Below are positions 5,429 to 14,061 of a stretch of 17,638 nucleotides of DNA, one piece after another. Position numbers and translations under genes: made by a program. Source of the stretch: JALOAF01 sp035446765 (lineage in GTDB: Bacteria; Patescibacteriota; Gracilibacteria; Absconditabacterales; Absconditicoccaceae); NCBI GenBank assembly GCA_035446765.1, contig DAOTFU010000021.1, positions 1 to 17,638 on the forward strand. Direction: 5' to 3'. The first letter of the stretch is position 1. The number at the start of each line of letters is the position of its first letter. The notes under the pieces are model-generated. The model had not been told where the DNA came from, searched no databases, and worked only from the letters and a program-made list of their open reading frames with translations.

Positions 5429-7564
5429 ATGACAATTGTAAAAAAAGAATTCGAGCTAAAACAGCATTCTTTTGAATGGGCTTGAAAACAAATGTCTTTT
5501 GAGACATGAAAATTGGCTATGCAAGCAGATAGTTCAATTAGATTTCAGTATGGAGAAAATGTACTTTTATTTACTACATGTATGGACAAAAATCCTAGAC
5601 CAGGGACAGACTTTTTGCCTTTGATGATAGACTATAGAGAGAGTTATTCTGCGTCAGGTAGAATATCTGGAGCTTTGTATAGGAGAAGAGAAGGTAAAGC
5701 ATCAGAAGCTGCTACATTGTATGCTAGGATGGCCGATAGAGCATTGAGACCAATGTTTCCAAAGTGAATGATCAATAGTATTGTGGTGTCTATCACACCA
5801 TTAGCACTGGATCAAAAAATGGAAATGGATGTAGCTACTATTGTATGATCTTCTTTGTCTGTAATGGCTGCAGGATTACCATTTGATGGGCCTGTATGAG
5901 CAACACAGATAGGATATGTAGATGGTAAGTATATAGTAAATCCAAGTATTGAAGAATTAGATAAGAGTTTATTTAATTTGTTGGTCGCTGGTAAAAAGTG
6001 AAGTATAAACATGATTGAATGTGGAGCTAATGAAGTACCAGAAGACATTTTGAAAGAAGCATTTGAGATTGGACAAAAAGAAATTGATAAAATATGTGAT
6101 CTTCAGTCTGAATTTTTAAATAAACTTATAATCAAAGAACAAGAAGTAACATTTAATAAACCATCGGAAGCTGTGATAGATTTTGTATCAAATATTTTGA
6201 TACAAAATAAATTGGATGCTTTGACTTGACACACAAAAGAACCATTTAATTCTTTGTTTTATGCTTATCAAGATGAAGTATTGGAAGCAGCGAAAGATAA
6301 AATTGAAGATGAAGAAAATGAAGAATTTACAGAAAGTACAATAAAGATGTGAGTGTTTCATGTGATAAAATATTTTATCAGAAGTCGTACACTGGATACT
6401 GGAAAAAGATTGGATGATAGATGAGAAAAAGATATTAGATCTTTGTATTGTGAAGTAAATAATGTGCCTAGAGTACATGGTGTAGGTCTTTTTTGGAGAT
6501 GAGATACTCAAGTGATGACAACCACTACTTTGGGTGGGCCAAAAGATTATCTAGTATATGAAGATATGGAAAATGATAATGTACAACAAAGATATTTTCA
6601 CCATTACAATTTCCCTCCATTTTCAGTATGAGAAGCAAATACAATTAGATTTGTAGGTAGAAGAGAAATTGGACATGGAAAATTGGCAGAAAAAGCATTG
6701 ATGCCTATGATACCCTCTAAAGAAGAATTCCCATATAGTATTAGAACTGTATCAGAATGTTTAGGGTCTGGTGGATCTACTTCTATGTGATCTGTTTGTG
6801 GTTCTACATTGTCTTTGATGGATGCTGGAGTACCTATTAAAAAACCTGTTGCTGGTATAGCTATGGGTCTTATGACAAAATTAGATGCCAATGAAAATAT
6901 AGAAAAATATATCATATTAAATGATCTTCAGGGTACAGAAGACTTTACTTGAGATATGGACTTTAAAGTTGCTGGTACAAAGGATGGTATCACAGCAATA
7001 CAGTTGGATACAAAATTAAAATGACTTCCAATGAATATTGTACATGAAACAGTAAATAGAGCTATTGAATGATATAATGAAATTATGGATTTTATGCTAC
7101 AAACTATATCAGAGCCAAATAAACAAGTAAAAGAGTTTGCTCCAAAAATTAGAGTATTTAAAATAAATGAAGATAAGGTTAGAGAAGTAATTGGTAAGTG
7201 ATGAGAAGTAATCAATGATATCATAGAAAGATGTGGTGACATTAAAATCGATTTTGATGATGATGGTACATGTTTTTTGACTCATCCAGATCAAGTTATG
7301 ATAGAAAAAGCAGAAGCTATTATCATGGAGATTGTTACGGATTTGGAAGTTGGTCAAGTATTTGATGCAAAAGTAGCTAGGATAGAGGAATATGGATTGT
7401 TTGTAGATTTACCAAAAGGTAAAAAATGACTTTGTCATATATCTGCTTTGGGACAAAGATTTACAGACAAATTGGATAAGCACTTCAAGATTTGACAAGA
7501 ATTGAAAGTACAAATATCTGAAATAGATGATATGGGAAGAATTAAAGTGAGAAGAAAACTTTAA
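5429..7564 (+). CDS. pnp: polyribonucleotide nucleotidyltransferase (PNPase)
   Basis: PNPase degrades RNA 3' to 5' by phosphorolysis. The 711-residue product is complete: first RNase PH domain (about 10-150, with the FTTCMDKNPRPGTDFLPL segment and RPMFPKG), an all-helical linker, second RNase PH domain (about 315-560), KH (about 577-635) and S1 (about 642-711). The catalytic acidic residues equivalent to E. coli D486 and D492, and K494, are present as D505, D511 and K513. The KH GXXG loop is G589-K-G-G592, its last two glycines encoded by TGA TGA. By my count about 19 of some 57 glycines are TGA. The start is set by the N-terminal match; no Shine-Dalgarno is visible. A terminator follows, then the purA promoter. 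Confidence 0.97.
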
Positions 7565-7607
7565 ACCCAGTGAAGAATTAAGAGTAAATAGTAAAGAGTT
7601 ATGGAAG

Positions 7608-7639
7608 AAAAGGCTGCAGAGATGTAGCCTTTTTCTTTT
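7608..7639 (+). terminator. terminator after pnp
   Basis: AAAAGGCT (7608-7615) pairs with AGCCTTTT (7626-7633) over a 10-nt loop, followed by a T-rich tail. Confidence 0.75.
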
Positions 7640-7640
7640 A

Positions 7641-7669
7641 TTGACTTTTTTGATAAAATCATTAGTAAT
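7641..7669 (+). promoter_or_regulatory. sigma70-type promoter for purA
   Basis: TTGACT (7641-7646) is followed by AGTAAT at 7664-7669 (17-bp spacer) or TAGTAA (16-bp spacer), about 60 bp before the ATG. It starts directly after the pnp terminator and shares the TTGACTTTTT -35 region with the promoters at 4654 and 9112. Confidence 0.6.
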
Positions 7670-7728
7670 TGTTGTGAAATTAACAAAAAATTAATAATTA
7701 ATATAAACATAAACTAAAAAATTTTATT

Positions 7729-9060
7729 ATGAGTACAGTAGACGTATTACTAGGTCTCCAGTATGGAGATGAGGGTAAAGGAAAAGTTTCGGATGTTTTA
7801 GCGCTTCGCTATGACATTGTTGCAAGATTTCAGGGTGGTCCAAATGCTGGACATACTTTGGAATTTAATAAGGAAGGGTATGTTCTTCATACTATTCCTT
7901 CAGGGGTATTTAGGAAGGATTTGATCAATGTAATTGGAAATGGTGTTGTGATCGACCCCATTACCTTTAAAAAAGAAATTGAAATGGTTCTTGCTGTGGA
8001 TTCCGATTGTTTGAGTCGAATTATTGTCTCAAATAAAGCTAAAATCATTGTTCCTTCTGGTCGTTTTGTGGATGCTTGCAATGAATGGTCAAAGGGTGGC
8101 AAGAAAATTGGTTCTACTCTTAAAGGGATTGGACCCACTTACCAAGATGATTTAGGCAGAGTGGGGTTACGTATCAGAGATATTTTTTGTTCTGATTTTC
8201 GTGAAAAATACTTTGATTTATTGCAGCGCCATATACAATACATCCAAAGTTATTCTTTTCCTCTGCATTCTCATAAAATTGATAATTTAACCTTTAAAGA
8301 ATTGGAAAAACAATTTCTTGAGGCGATTGATTTTATTCGTATGTATGTTTCGATTGAGGATACTGAGTATTTTTTGAATCAGCAGTTAGATGAAGGTCAA
8401 AAGATTTTAGCCGAGGGTGCTCAAGGGACATTATTGGATATAAATTTTGGTACATATCCAATGGTGACATCTTCAAATACAATAAGTGGTGCAGTATGTA
8501 CGGGTCTTGGTATAGCGCCAAGTCGTATTGGAGAAGTGTATGGTGTATTTAAAGCTTATATTACTCGTGTAGGTAATGGGCCGCTTCCTACTGAGCTTTA
8601 TCATGAAGGTAATCCTAAATTTCAGGATCCGGATGGAAAGTTGATGGCAGAATGTGGTCATGAATATGGCGCTACTACAGGTCGTCCACGTCGTTGTGGT
8701 TGGCTTGATTTACCTGCTCTTAAGTATGCGTGCATGCTTAATGGCGTAAATAAGTTAGTTATGACGAAAGCTGACGTTATACAAGTACAAAATGGTTTTG
8801 ATAAGATAAAAATTGCTGTAGAGTACAAACTTAAAGATGGTACAATTACGAATAAATTTTATTCCGATAAATTAGATCAGATTGAAGATGTGATTTATCA
8901 AGAATTTGATTCATGGCTTAGTATTGATGTGGAAGCATGGAAGGATTTACCAGATCAATTTATCAAGTTTGTTGATTATATAGAGGAATGTACGGGCATT
9001 CCTGTATGTATGGTTTCTAATGGTCCTGATAGGGATCAAGTAATATATCATACATTATAG
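7729..9060 (+). CDS. purA: adenylosuccinate synthetase, UGA-free and likely imported
   Basis: PurA joins IMP and aspartate using GTP, the first step from IMP to AMP. The 443-residue product is full length (family about 420-440). It has the GDEGKGK loop (13-19) with catalytic D14, the GPNAGHT motif with H42, a GIGPTYQDD segment, EGAQGTLLDINFGTYP, and the C-terminal ATTGRPRRCGWLDL region. The opening VDVLLGLQ-x-GDEGKGK and ARFQGGPNAGHTLEF resembles, from memory, Bacteroidota PurA. About 41 glycines are all GGN, none TGA, and arginines are mostly CGT/CGC rather than the AGA that dominates around it. It ends in TAG. It has its own promoter and terminator, and other purine biosynthesis genes are not adjacent. 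Confidence 0.97.
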   Translation: MSTVDVLLGLQYGDEGKGKVSDVLALRYDIVARFQGGPNAGHTLEFNKEGYVLHTIPSGVFRKDLINVIGNGVVIDPITFKKEIEMVLAVDSDCLSRIIVSNKAKIIVPSGRFVDACNEWSKGGKKIGSTLKGIGPTYQDDLGRVGLRIRDIFCSDFREKYFDLLQRHIQYIQSYSFPLHSHKIDNLTFKELEKQFLEAIDFIRMYVSIEDTEYFLNQQLDEGQKILAEGAQGTLLDINFGTYPMVTSSNTISGAVCTGLGIAPSRIGEVYGVFKAYITRVGNGPLPTELYHEGNPKFQDPDGKLMAECGHEYGATTGRPRRCGWLDLPALKYACMLNGVNKLVMTKADVIQVQNGFDKIKIAVEYKLKDGTITNKFYSDKLDQIEDVIYQEFDSWLSIDVEAWKDLPDQFIKFVDYIEECTGIPVCMVSNGPDRDQVIYHTL

Positions 9061-9079
9061 TATCAAAACTTTATTTGAG

Positions 9080-9110
9080 AAAGCTGTGATTATTTCACAG
9101 CTTTTCTTTT
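9080..9110 (+). terminator. terminator after purA
   Basis: AAAGCTGTGA (9080-9089) pairs perfectly with TCACAGCTTT (9095-9104) over a 5-nt loop, followed by a T-rich run. The next promoter begins two bases later. Confidence 0.85.
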
Positions 9111-9111
9111 G

Positions 9112-9139
9112 TTGACTTTTTTGTGCTTATATTTATGAT
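9112..9139 (+). promoter_or_regulatory. sigma70-type promoter for the 9168 gene
   Basis: TTGACT (9112-9117), 16-bp spacer, TATGAT (9134-9139), about 29 bp before the ATG. It is the third copy of the TTGACTTTTT promoter type in the window. Confidence 0.65.
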
Positions 9140-9167
9140 TTAAGTTGAAAACAAAAAACAAAGCTTT

Positions 9168-9644
9168 ATGAAAAATGTATTAATTGTATTGTTGGGCAAT
9201 CCCAACCAAGAAACTATCAAAAAAAGAATAGAATCTGCAGAGTATTATATTTTACCTGAAGGAGTTAAAATGTCTGGGGATTTTGATCTTATGGTAGCTG
9301 GTACCAGGATTGAGACCATGAATATAGAGGATTGTATTTCGGGTAATCTAAAGAGTGGTGTATGGTCTTCGCATGTTGTTTTTGACATATATTCTGTTTT
9401 TAAAGATAATATTTCTTTGTTTAAGAAAAGACAAATTGTATTTACTGCTGGACAGATATATGGAAAACGTATTAAAAAAGTTGCTAGCTTTTTTGGGATC
9501 ACAGATATCTATATCCAAGATTCTGGAGAAAAAGAAAATTTTATTTTTGCAAATGTGTTGAGACTTTGTTATTGTTGTAAATTTACAGCAAAAATAATGT
9601 CTAAGATTGCAGAAAAATGCAAAAAAGACCGCCTAAATTTATAG
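9168..9644 (+). CDS. unknown 158-residue protein, UGA-free
   Basis: I do not recognise this gene. The product starts MKNVLIVLLGNPNQETIKKR, a beta strand followed by a G-N-P-N turn and a helix that would suit a small Rossmann-like or nucleotide-related fold; it is probably cytoplasmic, as no signal or membrane segment is clear. A Cys-rich CYCC motif lies near residue 136. All ten glycines are GGN, none TGA, with a mixture of AGA and CGN arginines, intermediate between purA and the host genes. It ends in TAG within a hairpin. The convergent DUF84 gene on the minus strand overlaps its last six bases, and both appear to share that hairpin as terminator. Confidence 0.7.
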   Translation: MKNVLIVLLGNPNQETIKKRIESAEYYILPEGVKMSGDFDLMVAGTRIETMNIEDCISGNLKSGVWSSHVVFDIYSVFKDNISLFKKRQIVFTAGQIYGKRIKKVASFFGITDIYIQDSGEKENFIFANVLRLCYCCKFTAKIMSKIAEKCKKDRLNL

Positions 9645-9653
9645 GTGGTTTTT
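9621..9653. terminator. shared bidirectional terminator
   Basis: ACCGCCTA (9628-9635) pairs with TAGGTGGT (9642-9649, one G-U pair), flanked by A-run and T-run so that both strands end in Us. The stop codons of both convergent genes lie within the hairpin. Confidence 0.75.
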
Positions 9654-10184
9654 CCAATATTTATTGAAGAAAGGTGCTATAGCAGCTTGAGTTGAAATTT
9701 TAAATGATTCGGCTCTTTTGATCATATCATCTGATAGTTCTCCTAGTGTTCAATTATTACTTTTTACATCATTCCTGTCTGACATTTCTTCTATTATCAC
9801 TCACAGATCTTTTTTGTTATCATACAATTCTTTTTGTAAATGATCTGGTATTTCCATCATTGGAGAGAATCCATAATATCATTCTCATTTATTATTTTCT
9901 ATATATGTAGTTCAAAATAAGAAATATCTATCTCATATTTGGCTAGTTCATCATTCCATCCCTACATAGAAATCTGCATTTGAGATTTCTTTTTTGAGAT
10001 TTTTTACCCTATTTTTGGCTCATAGCATATTTTCTTCTATGTTTAGTGGTGTATCTGAGACACCGGATGATGTTTTTCTAGCTTCGTATTTTATATTTTG
10101 TCATCAAAAATATGGGCAGTCTTGGAAAGCCTTTTCTACAGCGTCTAATTTTGGTTTTCTGAGTGATCAGATGGCGATTAGCAT
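9639..10184 (-). CDS. DUF84/YjjX-type inosine/xanthosine triphosphatase
   Basis: Members of this family hydrolyse non-canonical purine nucleoside triphosphates such as ITP and XTP, keeping them out of nucleic acids. The 181-residue product opens MLIAIGSLRKPKLDAVEKAF, matching the G-S-x-N/R-x-x-K-x-x-A-V pattern, then has SSGVSDTPLNIEEN (39-52), GAKNRV (55-60) and the signature DFYVGMEGG (71-79). About ten TGA codons are read as Gly, including the paired TGA TGA in FGG (27-28) and EGG (78-79), strong support for the code. Its stop lies in the hairpin shared with the convergent upstream gene. The start gives the correct N-terminal strand; no Shine-Dalgarno is seen. Confidence 0.85.
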
Positions 10185-10252
10185 ATAATAATTAATGAAG
10201 AGTTAAAAGTTAAGAGTGCAGAGTTAAGGTATTTTTTTAGTTTTGGTTTGTT

Positions 10253-10292
10253 GTAGGGAATAACGCAGTACTACGTTACGAGCGTTACTTAC
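10253..10292. repeat. GTAGGG/CTTAC palindromic repeat, copy 1
   Basis: GTAGGGAATAACGC is mirrored by GCGTTACTTAC, with a 15-nt centre. It lies between the histidine phosphatase and DUF84 genes and matches the termini of copies 2 and 3. Confidence 0.6.
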
Positions 10293-10313
10293 GAAGTTGG
10301 CATGATTTAATTT

Positions 10314-10859
10314 TTATTGTAAAATGTATTCTCGTCCTGGTTTTCGAGATCTAGTTTTTCTTCGATCTGTTTTTATTGCTTCTTCCATGGTTATGTTTTT
10401 TAATAACACATCTAGTGCTAATTGTGGTGCATGATGTGCCATTATGGCAATATGCTTTCATTGATATTCTTCTTTAATGTCCTTTAAAAACTCTGAAATT
10501 CTTTCTTTTACATTATTATATGATTCTCAGTTTGTGAATGGATTGTCTATGAATTTTGTTATATCTGGTTTAAATTCTTTTCCTTTGTGTCCATTAAAGT
10601 CTCAATAATTACATTCTCTCAATCTTTTATCTTCTATTATAGGGCAAGATCACTCAAAGCCTAAATAAGCTGAATCTATAGCTCTTTTTAGATCAGAACA
10701 AAACATAGCATCGAATTTTTGATTTCATATTTGATTAGGAAGTTCTTTTGCTTGTTTAATTCATAGTTCAGATAGTTCTCATGGCAATCGTCATGTAGCT
10801 TTTCATGTTTCATTATCTGTTGTAGTTCCGTGTACGAAATAGGTAATCTTTACCGACAT
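10314..10859 (-). CDS. histidine phosphatase family protein (phosphoglycerate mutase-like)
   Basis: The 181-residue product shows the histidine-phosphatase layout: MSVKITYFVHGTTTDNE with the nucleophile H10, a LPGELSELG turn, FCSDLKRA with R59, LRECNYGDFNG with acidic E82, and MAHHAP with second histidine H142. The usual R-H-G motif reads V-H-G here: the arginine before H10 is missing, which could alter phosphate binding. Nine or so TGA codons are read as Gly (for example TGR, LPG, YGDF). The substrate cannot be predicted; roles in this superfamily range from sugar phosphates to nucleotides. It is flanked on both sides by GTAGGG palindromes and separated from the DUF1643 gene by more than 100 bp, so it is probably its own unit. 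Confidence 0.85.
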
Positions 10860-10890
10860 TGTTTTTGGTTATAAAGTATAAAGTTTTCAA

Positions 10891-10917
10891 GTAGGGGCGA
10901 TTAGTAATCGCCCTTAC
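10891..10917. repeat. GTAGGG/CTTAC palindromic repeat, copy 2
   Basis: GTAGGGGCGATT (10891-10902) pairs with AATCGCCCTTAC (10906-10917) with one mismatch across a 3-nt loop. The ends match copies 1 and 3, while the core differs. Confidence 0.7.
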
Positions 10918-10934
10918 ATCAAATATTTTTTTGT

Positions 10935-10962
10935 GTAGGGAACGCTCGCGAGTGTTCCTTAC
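10935..10962. repeat. GTAGGG/CTTAC palindromic repeat, copy 3
   Basis: The arms GTAGGGAACGCTCG and CGAGTGTTCCTTAC form a near-perfect palindrome with almost no loop. It lies 18 bp after copy 2 and just downstream of the DUF1643 gene, where it may help end transcription. Confidence 0.7.
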
Positions 10963-10973
10963 GAGATTTTAGT

Positions 10974-11489
10974 TTATAATTTTAGATTATTTATGTATTT
11001 TTCTATATCAAAACTGTCTAATTTTAAATCCTTATTTAAATATAATGGATGGTGTGGATGTCACCTTTTGCTTATTTTGCCTATTGAATGCCAATTTATA
11101 GCTTTATTTCTTATGTTTTCATAAATATTTTCCAAACATTGTTTTAAGTATTGTCTTTTTTCTATTAAATTTCATCGTGCGGCTCGAATATCACAATTAT
11201 TTTTTTCAAAAAAATTTGAAATTTCTTCTACATTTCTTTGATGATTTATTTTATTTATACTAATATCTAAATCATTTGGATTAGTCGCTCTTTGAGGACA
11301 AATATTTATCATTACTCGTCAATCATATCACAAATTATTAGCAAATCTTTTTACTGAGCGAAGTGTGTTGTCTAATTTGTTTGGTTTAGCAGTGCTTGGA
11401 TTTATTCAAATACATACCAATATTTTTTTGCCTTTTTCTCATAATAAAAATCTAGCCTTATTGTCTTGTGTATTTGAGTATATTCGCAT
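10974..11489 (-). CDS. DUF1643 domain protein
   Basis: The 171-residue product matches the DUF1643 pattern: LVCIGINPSTA (25-34), then DNTLRSVKRFANNLGYDG (40-57), MINICPQRATNP (60-71), and a C-terminal GHPHHPLYL (143-151). The family is widespread and often encoded on mobile or defence-associated DNA; its biochemical role is not established. Six or so TGA codons are read as Gly, including I-G-I-N-P-S-T-A and R-G-H-P. It begins 15 bp after the pheS stop, so the two are likely co-transcribed, pheS first. Confidence 0.88.
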
Positions 11490-11504
11490 AAATTATTTTT
11501 TTAT

Positions 11505-12521
11505 CTAAAAACTTTTGATAAATCTCAAATCTCAGTTTGTGAAGTATCTAATGTCTTTTATTCCATATTTTACAGCTGCCAATCTACTAATTCATATTCC
11601 AAAGGCGAATCATGATCGTTGGTTTGGATCTATTCATCATTCTTTCATTACATTTGGGTGAATCATACCAGCTCAAAGTAGCTCCATTCGTTTAGACTTT
11701 GAAGTCTCTCATGTTTTTGAGTCTATAATGTCGTATCTTGCGTCTATTTCAAATCATGGCTCTACAAATGGAAAGTGACATGGTCTAAACCTAGTTTCTA
11801 CCTTTCTTCCAATGATAGCAGAAAGTAGAGTAGTCATATAGCTTTTGAAGTGTGCTATACTTACATTTTTGTCGATATACATTCATTCTATATATTGAAA
11901 CATTGTGTCGTGTGTTGCATCCATATCATCAAATCTGTAGCATCTACCAGGAGAAACTAATTTTAGAGGTACTCAATATTTTTGCATATCTTGTACTTGA
12001 TGTGCTGAATTGTGAGTTCTAAGAACAAAGTTTTCTCAATCAGGGCTTTGTTCATTTAAATAAATAGTATCATGCATTTCAGTAGCAGGATGAGACAATG
12101 GTATATTTACAGAAGCGAAATTTTCATATTTTGTCACTACTTCATGTCCATAGTCTATGGTAAATCACATATTTTGAGCTATTTTTTCTAGATCTCTTCT
12201 TGTTTTTGATAAAAGATTATAATGTCATCATTCATATTTTTTGGCATTTACACTGATATCTACAATATCTTGCCCCAATTGTTTATTGATCTCAATGATA
12301 GATAGTTCATTTTCTTTTTTTGAGTAGGCTTTTGTAAGGTTATTTTTCAATTCAGAAAGCTTTGCTCCCAATTCTTTTTTTTCTTCTGGACTAGCATCTT
12401 TCATTTTTCAGAATTCTGCGTTTAGTTGCCCTTTTTTACCTAAATATTTTTGAAAAAAGTTTTCTAATTCTTGTATATTGGATATTGGTTTTAATTCGTT
12501 TAAGATTTCTGCTAGATTCAT
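11505..12521 (-). CDS. pheS: phenylalanyl-tRNA synthetase alpha subunit
   Basis: PheS forms the catalytic half of the (alpha-beta)2 synthetase that charges tRNA-Phe. The 338-residue product has the N-terminal coiled coil (about 1-85), then class II motifs: SHPATEMHDTIYL, a FVLRTHNSAHQVQ segment, SPGRCYRFDDMDATHDTMFQYIEG (motif 2 region), FRPCHFPFVEPGFE, and the motif 3 region with SGFAFGIGISRLAAVKYGI, ending NGDLRFIKSF. About 15 TGA codons are Gly, including TGA TGA pairs in EGGHY and EGGID. It stops with TAG. The beta-subunit gene pheT, usually adjacent in bacteria, is not here. DUF1643 follows 15 bp downstream. The start is set by the N-terminal helix. Confidence 0.96.
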
Positions 12522-12546
12522 AAGAAATTTTATGTTATAAAAATTT

Positions 12547-12610
12547 TAGTCTATAGTCTTTTGTTGTTAGTTAATAGCGCTCGAAAAATTTGGCCACAGA
12601 CTAAAGACTA
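12547..12610. repeat. inverted repeat between pheS and the ABC gene
   Basis: tagtctatagtct (12547-12559) pairs with agactaaagacta (12598-12610) with one mismatch over a 38-nt loop. It lies in the 265-bp divergent intergenic region, which otherwise holds only AT-rich DNA and promoters. Confidence 0.45.
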
Positions 12611-12723
12611 GCGACTAATGATTAATATTTATTGTTTTATATGATTTTTTCAATTATTTTCTACCTTTTTTTTGTGTTTTTTGTGCTTTGTCAAATCTAT
12701 TTATGCTTGAATGTTTTTATTGT

Positions 12724-12752
12724 TTGCAATATTTACTTTTGGCTTTTATAAT
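12724..12752 (+). promoter_or_regulatory. sigma70-type promoter for the ABC ATPase operon
   Basis: TTGCAA (12724-12729), 17-bp spacer, perfect TATAAT (12747-12752), about 34 bp before the ATG. Confidence 0.6.
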
Positions 12753-12786
12753 TGTATTATAAGTTTTATTTATCAAAAACTTTGTC

Positions 12787-13458
12787 ATGGCAAGACAACA
12801 ACACAATTTACTTCTTCATGTAGATGAATTGACATGGGGATTTGCTGATTCTACCTCACTTTTATTTGATAAATTTAAATTTTCTCTGTATAAGTGAGAT
12901 TTTACAATACTTATGGGTAAGTCTGGTACTGGTAAGACTACTTTTTCTAAGTTTTTGACTGGTAAGTTGGAATCACCAAAAAAGACTATATATTATAAGA
13001 TGTGAGATTTATCATCATTTAGTAGTGATGATATACAACAATATAGAAGAAAACTTGGATTGATTTTTCAAGACTCTAAGCTGATAAAGTCTATGACAGT
13101 AAAAGAAAATGTAATATATCCGCTTAAGATATACGGACTTGGAGAAGCAACAATAGAGGCTAAATACGATAAGATTAAGAAAGAGTTTTGATTGGCTGAA
13201 TTAGAATCTAGAAATATATCTCAATTGAGTGGTGGAGAAAAACAAAAGATAAATATGGCTAGAGCATTGATTCATGATCCAGAATTGATTATTGCTGATG
13301 AGCCTACTGGTAATTTAGATCGAGATGGTACACAAAAAATTGCTGATATGCTTATTAAGCTTCATAAATCTGGTAAAACCGTACTTGTGTTTACTCATGA
13401 TATTCATTTGTTGAATTACTTTAAAAATAATACAAAGATTAATTTATTCAAACTTTAA
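12787..13458 (+). CDS. FtsE-like ABC transporter ATPase
   Basis: This 223-residue nucleotide-binding subunit has Walker A GKSGTGKTT (44-52), Q-loop Q95, signature LSGGEKQ (147-153), Walker B LIIADEP (167-173) and H-loop H204. Its size and the ADEPTGNLD stretch fit the FtsE/LolD/MacB group, which work with FtsX- or MacB-type permeases. Three TGA codons are read as Gly (Y-K-G-D, K-M-G-D and F-G-L-A). No permease is adjacent; a 150-residue soluble-looking unknown follows 12 bp downstream. ATG at 12787 follows a good promoter; an alternative start at 12910-12915 would lose the N-terminal strand before Walker A. Confidence 0.92.
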
Positions 13459-13470
13459 TAGTCAAGATTG

Positions 13471-13923
13471 ATGAGTCAAAAAGATATTTTGATAAAAAAA
13501 ATATTGGATCATGTGTCTGATATGGATATAGCCTGATATCTCAAAGAGGAAATTGAAGACTTTTTGTGATATTTTCACGCTTATAAACTTAAAAATATTT
13601 ATTCAAATATAGATTTTTTGAATGATTATTTGGTATTTTTGGATCATAAAAGTACAAGACAAATACACCAATTGGATCATGAGCCTGTAGATGAATTTGA
13701 TATTTGAGAACACAATATTCACTATTACATATCCAAAAAAGGTCTTGATGTGGTTTGAGAGCATAAAATTAAACAAAAAATATGGGAAAATGATTTCAAT
13801 TTAAATTCTATCATGAGAGGTATCAAATGATTTTTACTTTTGACGATAGATGAATTTTGCAACGCAACCCCTACTAGACTTTCAATAAATAAACTTATAT
13901 GGGAAAAGGAGCTTAACAATTAA
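13471..13923 (+). CDS. unknown 150-residue protein downstream of the ABC ATPase
   Basis: I do not recognise this gene. The product is predicted soluble and mostly helical (MSQKDILIKKILDHVSDMDI at the start), rich in His, Asp and aromatic residues, with a short hydrophobic stretch FLLLTIDEF near residue 121. Six TGA codons are read as Gly. It begins 12 bp after the ATPase stop and is followed by a terminator, so the two form a two-gene operon. It does not look like FtsX: there are no clear membrane helices. A regulatory or accessory role for the ATPase is only an inference from position. Confidence 0.75.
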
Positions 13924-13949
13924 CAATTTACAATTAATATATTTTAAAA

Positions 13950-13961
13950 TATAGATCTATA
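13950..13961. repeat. perfect 12-bp palindrome upstream of hrcA
   Basis: tatagatctata is a perfect palindrome just before the terminator that precedes hrcA. It could be an operator, but it may simply be chance in AT-rich DNA. Confidence 0.25.
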
Positions 13962-13989
13962 AATTCCAAATATTTAATTTGGTTTTTTT
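13961..13989 (+). terminator. terminator after the ABC operon
   Basis: CCAAAT (13966-13971) pairs with ATTTGG (13977-13982) over a 5-nt loop and is followed by seven Ts. Confidence 0.75.
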
Positions 13990-14061
13990 AATATTGTTTT
14001 TTTGTTTTGAATTTATATAAAAATTTTAGTTGATAGATTTATTTCTTCTATATTTTTTTGG

